Below, piece after piece: positions 15,351 to 22,684 of a DNA stretch of 27,699 bases. Below the pieces are notes generated by a model. That model worked only from the letters and a program-made list of their open reading frames with translations. It was not told the DNA's origin and did no database searches. The first letter of the stretch is position 1. Each line of letters opens with the position of its first letter. Origin of the DNA: Hungatella sp. UBA5385. Lineage in GTDB: Bacteria > Bacillota > Clostridia > Lachnospirales > Lachnospiraceae. A program made the translations under genes and the position numbers. The stretch lies in NCBI GenBank assembly GCA_002409995.1, contig DHOR01000012.1:1-27699 (forward strand), in the 5' to 3' direction.

Positions 15351-17426
15351 TTACAGCTCAAGAGGAAGTATCAGCTTTGATGCAAAGTTACCACCACAGT
15401 GAATCTGATTATGAGCAATTCGTGTCACAGTGCTGTCAAATCCGGCTTCTGTATTGCTGTTTGGAAACATGAAGTTTTTAGCGCTGGAAGTAACTGTAAA
15501 ACGAAGTCTGTGTCCTGCTTTGAATACGGCTGAAAGTTTGGTGGTCCTAATTCGTATTTCATAAACTTCGCCAGGTTCCATATAGTCAGGTTCATAAAAC
15601 CCATTACGGTATTTTACATCAATGACTCCGTCTGCCAGCTTAATGGAAGTGCCATTTTCATCCACATCAGTAATTCTCACAAATAAGTCTGTGTCAGGGC
15701 AGTCTGAGGAAAGGTAGAGAACAGCAGTCACATCACCTGTAAGAGTTAAATCTTTTTCAAGTACAGGAGTGGAATAGATGAGCATATCTGACCGTTTCTC
15801 CTCTTCTGTATAGTCGGCAGGAACTTCCAGCTCATTTTCTGCCATATCGATAATGTGAGTGGAAGGATTTTCAGGATCATAGGTAAATTCAGAAATACTG
15901 CCTGCACCTGGTTTACATAAAGTCAATGTTCCTCCAAAACCATTATCAGAAGGCTGCGTTGAAAGATAATATTCTGTAGGGATTGTATCAGCCGGAGGCC
16001 AAACATCTGCTTCTCTCCAGCAGTTGGAACCAAGAGTGTAGTATTCCATTGCAGCAGTTTTCTCTATTCCGTTAAAAACACCTTTTAGAAAATGCTCTAA
16101 CCATTGAAAACAGAGGAAGTCCATATCATATCTCAAAGCGTTTTCTCCCATAAAATACCCATTTACATCATAGTCAGCATTGCCGCTGTGCTTCCATGGA
16201 CCAAGAACCGCCTTATAAGTTCCCTCAGGATAAAAACGCTTTACTAAATCAAGGGCTTCTGTTGTTCCCATTCCATTGTCATCGAACCAGCCTGAGATAA
16301 TAAGAGCAGGGACTACTTGACCCTGGCTTCTTGCGTACCAATCGGCTTGTTTCCAGAATTCATCATAATGAGGGTGCTCCAGCCATTTATTTAAAAATGG
16401 AAGCTCTGTGCCTAGAGCAATCTTTGGCATATCCTCCACTGGGCGGATAGCAAGTATTTCATCCCAGTCCTTCTGATCCATATAATCAGGCCGGAAATGT
16501 TTTTCAGACATGGCAAAGTTCCATGCCATAGACCCTGATATAAAACAGCCGCCCCGCCTTGGAAGATCCACAAAGGGGCTTCCTGAACATACGAAGCTGA
16601 GGATTGCCTTAAGGTGGGGATTTCCGCTGGCAGCAGCAGCCCATTGAACAAAGCCAAGATAGGAGCCGCCTGTCATTGCTGTTTGCCCATCGCTCCAGGA
16701 CTGTGCAGCAATCCAGTTTAAGGTATCGTCTCCATCTTCCACCTCATAATAGTTTGGCAGCCATTCTCCGGTACTGTCTTCCCTGCCTCTGGTGTCCTGA
16801 ATCACAACAGCATAGCCCCACTGGACAAAGCGGTAATACTGTTCTTTGCCTAATGATTTTCCGTAAGGCGTGCGGATCAGTACAGAAGGCACGGGATAGG
16901 CGGCACCTTCAGGAAGGTAGACGTCAGTCGCCAGAAGCTCCTGGTCTCTGGTGGGAACCATATAAGTCTTAGGCTGACAGACTGGATAAATGGCAGCAGA
17001 TTCCCAGTAACTTACGGGAGACTTCTGCTCCATGTCCTCCCTGACCAGAACTCCAGTATAGTCTCTGCCGCACATGACAACTGCGTAGATGGACTCATTT
17101 TCAATCAGAAAATCCATTGGGAATTTTATATTGCGCTGAATATAGGAGCCATCCTGACGGCGGGAAAAGCAGCTGCCGCTTAAAGTCTTAAATGACTCAG
17201 CTCCTGTAGAGAGGAAACCGTTGTATTCAGGCAGGTCTTCAAAGAAATTCAGCAGCCTGCGTTTGCATAGAGTCTCATAAAAGGAGTCGTCTGTAAATGT
17301 TTCACTCTCTGACAGCTGTCCGCTGAATGGATTCAGCGCCTGATGAGTTAATTCGCCGCCGTCTTCTCTGCTGTCACAGATGATTCCGTATAAAATACCG
17401 GAGTAATAAAAGTTCCATTGCTGCAT
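15351..17426 (-). CDS. CocE/NonD-type (S15-like) alpha/beta hydrolase
   Basis: Start chosen at 17426 because AGGAG lies 9 nt before this ATG, while the ATG three codons earlier touches the RBS; the protein is 691 aa. Residues about 150-435 form the alpha/beta-hydrolase core: nucleophile Ser255 in MTGGSYLGF, acid Asp382 or Asp383 in ISGWFDDNG, and His413 in LGPWKHSGN. The C-terminal 230 residues form the beta-sandwich found in X-Pro dipeptidyl-peptidase and cocaine esterase (ADGVIDVKYRNGF, LRFTVTSSA). The first about 150 residues are an additional region I do not recognise. There is no signal peptide, so it is cytoplasmic. Relatives cleave esters, glutaryl-7-ACA or prolyl peptides; the substrate cannot be assigned. 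It is divergent from mazG. Confidence 0.88.
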   Translation of the reverse strand: MQQWNFYYSGILYGIICDSREDGGELTHQALNPFSGQLSESETFTDDSFYETLCKRRLLNFFEDLPEYNGFLSTGAESFKTLSGSCFSRRQDGSYIQRNIKFPMDFLIENESIYAVVMCGRDYTGVLVREDMEQKSPVSYWESAAIYPVCQPKTYMVPTRDQELLATDVYLPEGAAYPVPSVLIRTPYGKSLGKEQYYRFVQWGYAVVIQDTRGREDSTGEWLPNYYEVEDGDDTLNWIAAQSWSDGQTAMTGGSYLGFVQWAAAASGNPHLKAILSFVCSGSPFVDLPRRGGCFISGSMAWNFAMSEKHFRPDYMDQKDWDEILAIRPVEDMPKIALGTELPFLNKWLEHPHYDEFWKQADWYARSQGQVVPALIISGWFDDNGMGTTEALDLVKRFYPEGTYKAVLGPWKHSGNADYDVNGYFMGENALRYDMDFLCFQWLEHFLKGVFNGIEKTAAMEYYTLGSNCWREADVWPPADTIPTEYYLSTQPSDNGFGGTLTLCKPGAGSISEFTYDPENPSTHIIDMAENELEVPADYTEEEKRSDMLIYSTPVLEKDLTLTGDVTAVLYLSSDCPDTDLFVRITDVDENGTSIKLADGVIDVKYRNGFYEPDYMEPGEVYEIRIRTTKLSAVFKAGHRLRFTVTSSAKNFMFPNSNTEAGFDSTVTRIAHNQIHCGGNFASKLILPLEL

Positions 17427-17453
17427 GATAATCATCTCCTGTGTTTTCTTTTC

Positions 17454-17482
17454 ATTATATAGGAAAAATACGATATTTTAAA
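17454..17482 (-). promoter_or_regulatory. Promoter candidate of the CocE-like gene
   Basis: On the minus strand TTTAAA (17482-17477), 17-nt spacer, perfect TATAAT (17459-17454). It is back to back with the mazG promoter. Confidence 0.5.
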
Positions 17483-17499
17483 GAAAATTTCCAGTTTCA

Positions 17500-17528
17500 T
17501 TGAAATGAACAGCGGGATTCTGTATAAT
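17500..17528 (+). promoter_or_regulatory. sigma-A promoter of mazG
   Basis: TTGAAA (17500-17505), 17-nt spacer, perfect TATAAT (17523-17528), about 50 nt before the mazG RBS. Confidence 0.75.
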
Positions 17529-17585
17529 GCCAGATATAAGCTTGCAGGCGGTAAGATGTCTGCTGGAAAGTACGGAGGAATGAAT

Positions 17586-17969
17586 ATGTATACATTTGAT
17601 GATCTGGTGGATATTGCAAAGAAGCTGCGCTCAGAAAATGGCTGTCCATGGGACAAAGAGCAGACCTATGAAAGCCTTAAAAAGTGTATGGAAGAGGAAT
17701 GCGGTGAGGTTCTTCTTGCAGTTGATCATAAAGACACGGAGAATTTATGTGAGGAACTGGGAGATGTGATGTTTCTTTTAGCGCTGAACAGTCAGATTGC
17801 CGCTGAAAAAGGTGACTTTACCATTGAGGATGTGGTCAATGGAGTATGTGAAAAAATGATCCGCCGTCACCCTCATGTTTTTGGTGATATAAAAGTGCAT
17901 TCTAAAGAGGAAGAGCTTGCTTTATGGGAGCAAATTAAAAAACAGGAAAAATCCAAAAAAGCCTTATAA
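17586..17969 (+). CDS. mazG: MazG-type nucleoside triphosphate pyrophosphohydrolase
   Basis: Start chosen at 17586 (MYTFDDLVDIAKKLR) because CGGAGG lies 7 nt upstream; the longer frame begins before the RBS and overlaps the promoter. The 127-aa protein has the MazG signature: GCPWDKEQTYESLKKCMEEE (about 19-38), EExxE metal site in EEECGEV, then ENLCEELGDVMF with the second acidic pair, and RRHPHVFGD near the end. It would hydrolyse NTPs to NMP and pyrophosphate and so clear non-canonical nucleotides. B. subtilis has a longer fusion (YabN) with a methylase domain at the same place; here only the MazG part exists. Confidence 0.92.
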   Translation: MYTFDDLVDIAKKLRSENGCPWDKEQTYESLKKCMEEECGEVLLAVDHKDTENLCEELGDVMFLLALNSQIAAEKGDFTIEDVVNGVCEKMIRRHPHVFGDIKVHSKEEELALWEQIKKQEKSKKAL

Positions 17970-17983
17970 ATAGGCAAAAGACC

Positions 17984-18012
17984 TTGACAAAAATAAAAGA
18001 AACAGCTATAAA
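17984..18012 (+). promoter_or_regulatory. Strong sigma-A promoter of hup
   Basis: Perfect TTGACA (17984-17989), 17-nt spacer, TATAAA (18007-18012), about 65 nt before hup. High strength fits an abundant DNA-binding protein. Confidence 0.85.
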
Positions 18013-18077
18013 TGATATAGTATCGTATAAACGAGAAAAATCGTAGTGAAATACTACATTCTAGGAGGAAATTATCA

Positions 18078-18353
18078 ATGAACAAAACAGAATTAATCGC
18101 AGCAGTAGCAGAGAAGGCAGAGCTGTCTAAAAAAGATGCAGAGAAGGCAGTTAAGGCTTTTACAGATGTAGTATCTGAAGAGTTAGTGAAAGGCGAGAAA
18201 ATCCAGTTAGTTGGTTTTGGTACATTTGAAGTAACAGAGAGAGCAGCCAGAGAAGGAAGAAATCCTAAGAGCGGTGAAGTTATGAGCATTCCTGCTTCTA
18301 AGTCTCCTAAGTTCAAAGCTGGTAAGGCATTAAAGGATATGGTGAATGCATAA
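18078..18353 (+). CDS. hup: HU-family DNA-binding protein
   Basis: A 91-aa histone-like protein that bends and compacts DNA as a dimer. It shows the typical start MNKTELIAAVAEKAELSKKD, the core GFGTFEVTERAAREGRNPKS with the Pro-tipped DNA-binding arm (GEVMSIPASKSPKFKAGK), and the closing helix ALKDMV. RBS TAGGAGG lies 9 nt before the ATG. It is followed by rqcP only 3 nt after its stop. Its place between mazG and rqcP is common in Clostridia. Confidence 0.97.
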   Translation: MNKTELIAAVAEKAELSKKDAEKAVKAFTDVVSEELVKGEKIQLVGFGTFEVTERAAREGRNPKSGEVMSIPASKSPKFKAGKALKDMVNA

Positions 18354-18356
18354 TCC

Positions 18357-18596
18357 ATGAGGCTTGATAAGTTTCTGAAGGTTTCCCGTCTGATTAAGCG
18401 GAGAACTGTAGCCAATGAGGCATGTGATGCAGGCCGTGTTCTTGTCAATGATAAGCCGGCAAAGGCGTCATTAAACGTCAAACAGGGCGATACCATTGAG
18501 ATCCGTTTTGGAACCAGTGCTGTTAAGGTAGAGGTTCTTGATGTGGTTGAAACCGTTAAAAAGGATGAAGCCAAAGAGCTTTATCGTTATCTGTAG
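18357..18596 (+). CDS. rqcP: S4-domain RNA-binding protein RqcP (YabO)
   Basis: A 79-aa protein that is almost entirely one S4 RNA-binding domain: MRLDKFLKVSRLIKRRTVAN at the start, then AGRVLVNDKPAKAS and KQGDTIEIRFG. RqcP of B. subtilis (YabO, Hsp15-related) works with RqcH in ribosome quality control, helping C-terminal alanine tailing on obstructed 50S subunits. It starts 3 nt after hup and has only a weak RBS inside the hup end, so it probably depends on coupled translation. A terminator with a sigma-E-like promoter inside it follows, closing the vegetative unit. Confidence 0.93.
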   Translation: MRLDKFLKVSRLIKRRTVANEACDAGRVLVNDKPAKASLNVKQGDTIEIRFGTSAVKVEVLDVVETVKKDEAKELYRYL

Positions 18597-18624
18597 TTCA
18601 TTTCCTTTTTAGGACAGATTACAG

Positions 18625-18653
18625 GAATATTGAAGAGAGTCTCCTAATATACT
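18625..18653 (+). promoter_or_regulatory. sigma-E-like promoter of yabP-yabQ
   Basis: GAATATT (18625-18631) matches the B. subtilis sigma-E -35 pattern KMATATT fully. After 14 nt, AATATACT (18646-18653) matches CATACAMT at 6 of 8 places. The predicted start is near 18660, in the loop of the terminator hairpin 18641-18673. B. subtilis yabP and yabQ are known sigma-E genes. The match is by eye only. Confidence 0.6.
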
Positions 18654-18681
18654 TTAGACAGGTATGTTAGGAGGTTTTTTT
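18641..18681 (+). terminator. Terminator whose 3' arm is the yabP ribosome-binding site
   Basis: CTCCTAATATAC (18641-18652) pairs with GTATGTTAGGAG (18662-18673) over 12 bp with one G-U pair and a 9-nt loop, followed by seven T (18675-18681) ending right at the yabP ATG. The RBS TAGGAGG (18668-18674) is in the 3' arm. Transcripts coming from hup-rqcP would stop here, or have the yabP RBS masked. Confidence 0.85.
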
Positions 18682-18966
18682 ATGGATGAAAAGATGAATA
18701 TAAGACCCCATCGGCTGACAATTGATAATAGAAATTCCGGATCTTTAACAGGCATCAGGGATGTGGTGTCCTTTGATGAGAAACAGATGGTACTTGATAC
18801 TGATATGGGACTTCTGACTGTCAAAGGCAGAGATCTTCATGTCAGCAGGCTGACTCTGGAAAAGGGTGAGGTGGATTTAGACGGAACCATTGAGAGCATT
18901 GCCTATTCCTCCAATGAAGCTCTTCGCAAGTCTGGAGAATCTCTGCTGACCAGGCTGTTTAAATAA
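18682..18966 (+). CDS. yabP: Sporulation protein YabP
   Basis: Start chosen at ATG 18682 (MDEKMNIRPHRLTIDNRNSG), 7 nt after TAGGAGG; an in-frame ATG at 18664 lies inside the terminator stem and before the RBS and is rejected. The 94-aa product has the YabP core: HRLTIDNR, LTGIRDVVSFDEKQMVLDTD, GLLTVKGRDLHVSRLTLEKG, and the end LLTRLF. In B. subtilis YabP is made in the mother cell under sigma-E and is needed for sporulation together with YabQ. It is followed by yabQ after 22 nt. Expression is probably controlled by the promoter-in-terminator arrangement just upstream. Confidence 0.93.
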   Translation: MDEKMNIRPHRLTIDNRNSGSLTGIRDVVSFDEKQMVLDTDMGLLTVKGRDLHVSRLTLEKGEVDLDGTIESIAYSSNEALRKSGESLLTRLFK

Positions 18967-18988
18967 GAATGAGCGAAAGAGAGGTCCT

Positions 18989-19345
18989 ATGAGCGTCTAT
19001 ATTGTGTATGAAGTAAAATTGCTGCTCTACAGCTTCTTTACGGGCGCAGGGCTTATGATCATCTATGACTTCCTGCGCATATTCCGCATCTTCATTCCTC
19101 ATCTTCCTGTATTCACCGGCCTGGAGGATATGGTTTACTGGATTTATGCTGCTCTTGTAACCTTTTCCCTGCTGTATGAACAAAATGACGGCGGGCTGAG
19201 AGGTTATGTAATTGTGGGGGTTTTTCTTGGAATGCTCCTATATGACAGACTAATCAGCAGATTTTTCCTTAAGCTCTTGAAAAATATCAGAAAATACCTT
19301 AAAATGAAGCTAAGAAAAAAAATTCGCCCAAGGGTGCACAAGTAA
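18989..19345 (+). CDS. yabQ: Spore cortex biosynthesis membrane protein YabQ
   Basis: A 118-aa membrane protein with three or four hydrophobic segments: about 5-30 (LLLYSFFTGAGLMIIYDFLR), 45-62 (MVYWIYAALVTFSLLY) and 70-90 (GYVIVGVFLGMLLYDRLIS). A strongly basic C-terminal tail (KYLKMKLRKKIRPRVHK) follows. The Y-D-xx-R motif after the first helix and EDMVYW are typical of YabQ. In B. subtilis YabQ sits in the outer forespore membrane and is needed for cortex formation. RBS GAGAGG lies before the ATG. divIC follows after 24 nt. Confidence 0.92.
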   Translation: MSVYIVYEVKLLLYSFFTGAGLMIIYDFLRIFRIFIPHLPVFTGLEDMVYWIYAALVTFSLLYEQNDGGLRGYVIVGVFLGMLLYDRLISRFFLKLLKNIRKYLKMKLRKKIRPRVHK

Positions 19346-19369
19346 ACATCTGTTGATAGGGATATAGAT

Positions 19370-19684
19370 ATGGCAAAATCAAGAAGAAAAAGAAAAGATA
19401 GATTAGGAAACCGAATGACCATTATCGGTATTACTTTTGTTGTGTTCAGCCTTGCAATCACTGTTACCATTAAGGGTTCTTCTCTACAGGACAAGGATAT
19501 GGAATATCGAATCCGCCAGGAGAATCTTGATGATCAGCTGGCTAAGGAGAAGAAGCGGTCCGAAGAACTGGCTGAATACAGAATCTACGTTCAGACAAAA
19601 CAATATATCGAAGAAGTGGCCAAGCAGAAGCTTGGTCTGGTAAATCCTGACGAAATTTTGCTGAAACCGTCACCACAGAAGTGA
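19370..19684 (+). CDS. divIC: Septum formation initiator DivIC/FtsB
   Basis: A 104-aa bitopic divisome protein: short basic cytoplasmic tail (1-15, KSRRKRKDRLG), one membrane helix (16-34, MTIIGITFVVFSLAITVTI), then an extracellular coiled coil (about 38-72) and the conserved end YIEEVAKQKLGLVNPDEIL (79-97). It works with FtsL and DivIB at the division septum. It keeps the Bacillus order after yabQ. Since yabP-yabQ is probably sigma-E driven, divIC needs vegetative transcription too; I did not see a clear promoter in the short yabQ-divIC gap, so one may lie inside yabQ or read-through past the yabP terminator may supply it. RBS is weak (AGGGAT). Confidence 0.93.
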   Translation: MAKSRRKRKDRLGNRMTIIGITFVVFSLAITVTIKGSSLQDKDMEYRIRQENLDDQLAKEKKRSEELAEYRIYVQTKQYIEEVAKQKLGLVNPDEILLKPSPQK

Positions 19685-19719
19685 TTCTGTCGTAATGTTT
19701 TAGGACACAAACAGAAGAT

Positions 19720-19752
19720 TTGACATATATTTTCCCTCAGTCTGTTTATAAT
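19720..19752 (+). promoter_or_regulatory. Spo0A-type spoIIE promoter with 21-bp spacer
   Basis: Perfect TTGACA (19720-19725) and perfect TATAAT (19747-19752) are 21 nt apart, too far for ordinary sigma-A use. B. subtilis spoIIE and spoIIG have the same unusual spacing and need Spo0A~P. Near-matches to the 0A box (TGNCGAA) are TGTCGTA (19688-19694) and, on the minus strand, TGTCAAA (19725-19719) overlapping the -35. Confidence 0.8.
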
Positions 19753-19797
19753 GTATGATACAGAATTATGCATTTTAACAGGCAGGAGGGATTTTTT

Positions 19798-21210
19798 GTG
19801 TTTAAACGTAAGGTATTGCATCATGATATGGCTGATGTGAACGTATATACGGCAAAAAGATTAAATGATATGGCAAACTCTCTGGGAGAACTTGCCAAAG
19901 CCTGTACTGATGATCTGTCCATGGGACAGGGCCTTACAAAGGAAGATGGAATTTCTGCACTTCAGACTGCTGCAGCTATGGTATGTACAGGCTGCAGCAA
20001 TTGCAGTATTTACACAGGAAAGGAAGAGGAAAATAATTATTACCTCCACTATTTAATTCGTATTTTTCAGCAGAAGGGCAGCGTGGATTATGGGGACATG
20101 CCCCGCTTTTTCCTGGAAACCTGTAAGCGAAAGGATGATTACATAGGACAATTAAACAGAAGCCTTGGGAAAGCCACTATGAATCTGGCATGGAAAAACA
20201 GATTTATAGAAAGCAGGGATGCTGTGATTGTTCAGTTTAAGGAATTGGCGGTGATCCTTGAAGAATTCTCCCATCAGATGGAACATGCTGTTGATATTAC
20301 AGGAGATAGAGGAGAAGAGGTGGAGCGTGCCTTTAAGCGCCGTCATATTCTGGTTGAGAATATGCTGATTCTGGAATATGAAAATCACCAGAGAGAGGCA
20401 TTTATAACCATGAGGACAGGCAATGGGCGCTGTGTTACTGCTAAGGAGGCAGCAGATATTCTGGCAGATGGAATGGATGATGGGGAGTGGATGGTGGCTC
20501 CTGACAGCAGGAATCTGGTGACAAAGCAGACAGCAACTATACGTTTTGTGGAAAAAGGAGCTTATCAGATGGTCTATGGAGCTGCCAGAGCTGTGAAAAC
20601 AGGTGAGACAGTTTCAGGGGATAGCTATACCTTTGGACAGGTACAGCCGGGACTTGTGATCCTGAGCATTTCTGACGGCATGGGAAGCGGGGAAACTGCT
20701 GAGGAAGAGAGCCGTCAGGTCATTGAGCTGACTCAAAAGCTTCTGGAATCAGGATTCTCTGCAAGAGCCGCTCTAAAGCTGGTGAACACTGTGCTGGTTC
20801 TAACGGGAATTCAGCAGAATCCGGCAACTCTTGATCTCTGCTGCATCGATCTTCATACAGGGCTTTTAGAGGGAATGAAGCTGGGGGCAGCAGCCACCTA
20901 TATTCTCACTGATGACGGTGTGGAGCTTTTAGAGGCAGGAGAGGTGCCTATGGGGGTTATGAACCCTGTAGAGCCTGTGCTGCTGTCTAAGAAGCTGTGG
21001 GATGACAACCGGATCATAATGGTCAGTGACGGTGTTTTAGATGCTCTTCCGGGTGATGACAAGGAGTTTGTGCTTCAGGAGTTTATCGCCGGCATGCCTG
21101 TGAAAAATCCTCAGGATATGGCAGACCGGATTCTTTTATTTGCTCGTTCCTTTCAGGAGGATGTGGGAGATGATATGACAGTTTTAACTGCGGGAATCTG
21201 GCAGAGATAA
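19798..21210 (+). CDS. spoIIE: SpoIIE-like PP2C phosphatase without membrane domain
   Basis: Start chosen at GTG 19798, 8 nt after AGGAGG (19784-19789); the upstream ATG 19768 lies before the RBS. The product is 470 aa against about 830 in B. subtilis, and no hydrophobic helix is present. Residues about 1-260 correspond to the central part, including a cysteine cluster Cys63-x2-Cys66-x2-Cys69. The C-terminal PP2C domain has its metal Asp residues: Asp275 in SGDSY, Asp293 in ISDGMGSGE, Asp411 in VSDGVLDALPGDD and Asp458/459 in DDMTVL. SpoIIE dephosphorylates SpoIIAA and so activates sigma-F in the forespore. Synteny (divIC-spoIIE-tilS) and the Spo0A-type promoter support the assignment. The loss of the ten membrane helices is notable. 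Confidence 0.93.
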   Translation: MFKRKVLHHDMADVNVYTAKRLNDMANSLGELAKACTDDLSMGQGLTKEDGISALQTAAAMVCTGCSNCSIYTGKEEENNYYLHYLIRIFQQKGSVDYGDMPRFFLETCKRKDDYIGQLNRSLGKATMNLAWKNRFIESRDAVIVQFKELAVILEEFSHQMEHAVDITGDRGEEVERAFKRRHILVENMLILEYENHQREAFITMRTGNGRCVTAKEAADILADGMDDGEWMVAPDSRNLVTKQTATIRFVEKGAYQMVYGAARAVKTGETVSGDSYTFGQVQPGLVILSISDGMGSGETAEEESRQVIELTQKLLESGFSARAALKLVNTVLVLTGIQQNPATLDLCCIDLHTGLLEGMKLGAAATYILTDDGVELLEAGEVPMGVMNPVEPVLLSKKLWDDNRIIMVSDGVLDALPGDDKEFVLQEFIAGMPVKNPQDMADRILLFARSFQEDVGDDMTVLTAGIWQR

Positions 21211-21251
21211 ACAATAGAATTGGTATAAAACAGCTCAGTCTGAAATATTAT

Positions 21252-21280
21252 TTGCAATAGGTGGGAATTAAGGGTATATT
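21252..21280 (+). promoter_or_regulatory. sigma-A promoter of tilS-hpt-ftsH
   Basis: TTGCAA (21252-21257), 17-nt spacer, TATATT (21275-21280), about 40 nt before the tilS RBS. Confidence 0.65.
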
Positions 21281-21322
21281 TATACTAAGTGAGGGGAAAA
21301 TCTACTTAGGCAGGTGGCTTTT

Positions 21323-22684
21323 ATGTACGTAAAGACGCTGGATTATATCAGACAGAACCGGATGTTTGCTTCCGGAGACAGGGTGATTGTGGGACTGTCA
21401 GGAGGGGCGGATTCTGTCTGTCTTCTTGTAATCTTAGATGAACTGAAGAAAGAACTGAATATAGAACTGAAAGCGGTCCACGTCCACCACGGCCTCCGTG
21501 GAAAGGAGGCGGACCGTGATTTAGGATATGCGGAGAAGCTGTCAGAAAGTCTGGGAGTGCCTTTTGTGTGTGTTCATGTGGATGCAGCAGCCTATGGGAA
21601 GGAACACGGTTTATCAGAAGAGGAGGCAGGGCGGATTCTTCGGTATGAGATATTTGAAAAAGAGCGAATCTCATGGGAAGGCACTAAGATCGCAGTTGCT
21701 CATCACGCTGATGATCAGGCGGAAACCATTCTTTATCATCTTTTTCGGGGAACAGGCTTAAGGGGGCTGGGAGGAATCCGGCCTGTAAGAGGGCGGATTG
21801 TCCGCCCTTTACTGTCTTCCGGCAGGGATGAAATTGTTGCATATCTGGAAGAAAAAGGGATATCTTATTGTGAGGACTCTACTAATGCACTGATGGATTA
21901 TAAGAGAAACCGTCTACGTAATCTGATTATTCCAACAATCAAAGAACAGATTAATGAACAAGCAGCTTCTAATATTCTTCATGCAGGTGCTCTTGCGGCA
22001 CAGGCAGATGCATATTTAGAAAAGCAGGCTTTAAAAATCATGTCTGTTTATGGAAAAAGAACAGAAGGGGGAATTGGTATATCAGCAGAACCCTTAACAC
22101 ATGAAGATGAGATTATTAAAACCTATGTAATCCGGCAGATGATTGCAGAAGCGGCAGGAACAGAGAAAGATATTACATCTGTTCATGTGGAAATGACAGT
22201 CCGACTGCTGGATCTTGCTGTAGGCAGCCGTATCAGCCTTCCTTATGCACTGGAAGCTGTACGTAACTATGAGGAATTGTGGATAAAAAAGAAAAAAACA
22301 GAGGATCATGTGGATAAAGATAAGGCAGATTTGTTGCCAAGTCTTCAAATAACGTCATTTCCTTACAAAAAAGGACAGGAAATTCCCAAAAACAGGTATA
22401 CGAAATGGTTTGATTATGATAAAATCAAAGGTGCACTTTCAGTGAGGTATCGGGAAACCGGAGACTATATCACCCTGGCTGACGGCGGCAGAAAGACTGT
22501 CAAAGCCTTTATGATTGATGAAAAGATTCCAAAAGAGGAGCGGGGAGAGATTCCGCTGGTTGCAGAAGATTCCCACATACTCTGGATCATTGGATTCCGG
22601 ATCAGTGAATATTATAAAATTACAGAGGATACCCATACTGTATTACAAATACAATTAGATGGAGGAACAACAGATGGAAGATAA
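21323..22684 (+). CDS. tilS: tRNA(Ile)-lysidine synthetase
   Basis: Start chosen at ATG 21323 (MYVKTLDYIRQNRM), 5 nt after AGGTGG; the in-frame GTG at 21314 is within that RBS. The 453-aa enzyme attaches lysine to C34 of tRNA-Ile(CAU), changing both its charging and its codon reading, and is essential. The PP-loop ATP motif SGGADS is at residues 26-31, followed by HVHHGLRG, AHHADDQAETIL and LFRGTGLRGLGG. The C-terminal part (KWFDYDKI, VRYRETGDYITL, KTVKAFMIDEKIPKEERGEI) is the TilS tRNA-binding domain. It overlaps hpt by 11 nt. Confidence 0.95.
   Translation: MYVKTLDYIRQNRMFASGDRVIVGLSGGADSVCLLVILDELKKELNIELKAVHVHHGLRGKEADRDLGYAEKLSESLGVPFVCVHVDAAAYGKEHGLSEEEAGRILRYEIFEKERISWEGTKIAVAHHADDQAETILYHLFRGTGLRGLGGIRPVRGRIVRPLLSSGRDEIVAYLEEKGISYCEDSTNALMDYKRNRLRNLIIPTIKEQINEQAASNILHAGALAAQADAYLEKQALKIMSVYGKRTEGGIGISAEPLTHEDEIIKTYVIRQMIAEAAGTEKDITSVHVEMTVRLLDLAVGSRISLPYALEAVRNYEELWIKKKKTEDHVDKDKADLLPSLQITSFPYKKGQEIPKNRYTKWFDYDKIKGALSVRYRETGDYITLADGGRKTVKAFMIDEKIPKEERGEIPLVAEDSHILWIIGFRISEYYKITEDTHTVLQIQLDGGTTDGR

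Noticed and set aside
17505..17585. Longer mazG start at ATG 17505
   Set aside because: It overlaps the TATAAT promoter (17523-17528), and the added 27 residues precede a good RBS and the standard MazG N-terminus.
18664..18681. ATG 18664 as yabP start
   Set aside because: It lies in the terminator hairpin and upstream of the RBS; its added residues (MLGGFF) simply translate the RBS and T-run.
19768..19797. ATG 19768 as spoIIE start
   Set aside because: The AGGAGG ribosome-binding site lies downstream of it; GTG 19798 is correctly spaced.
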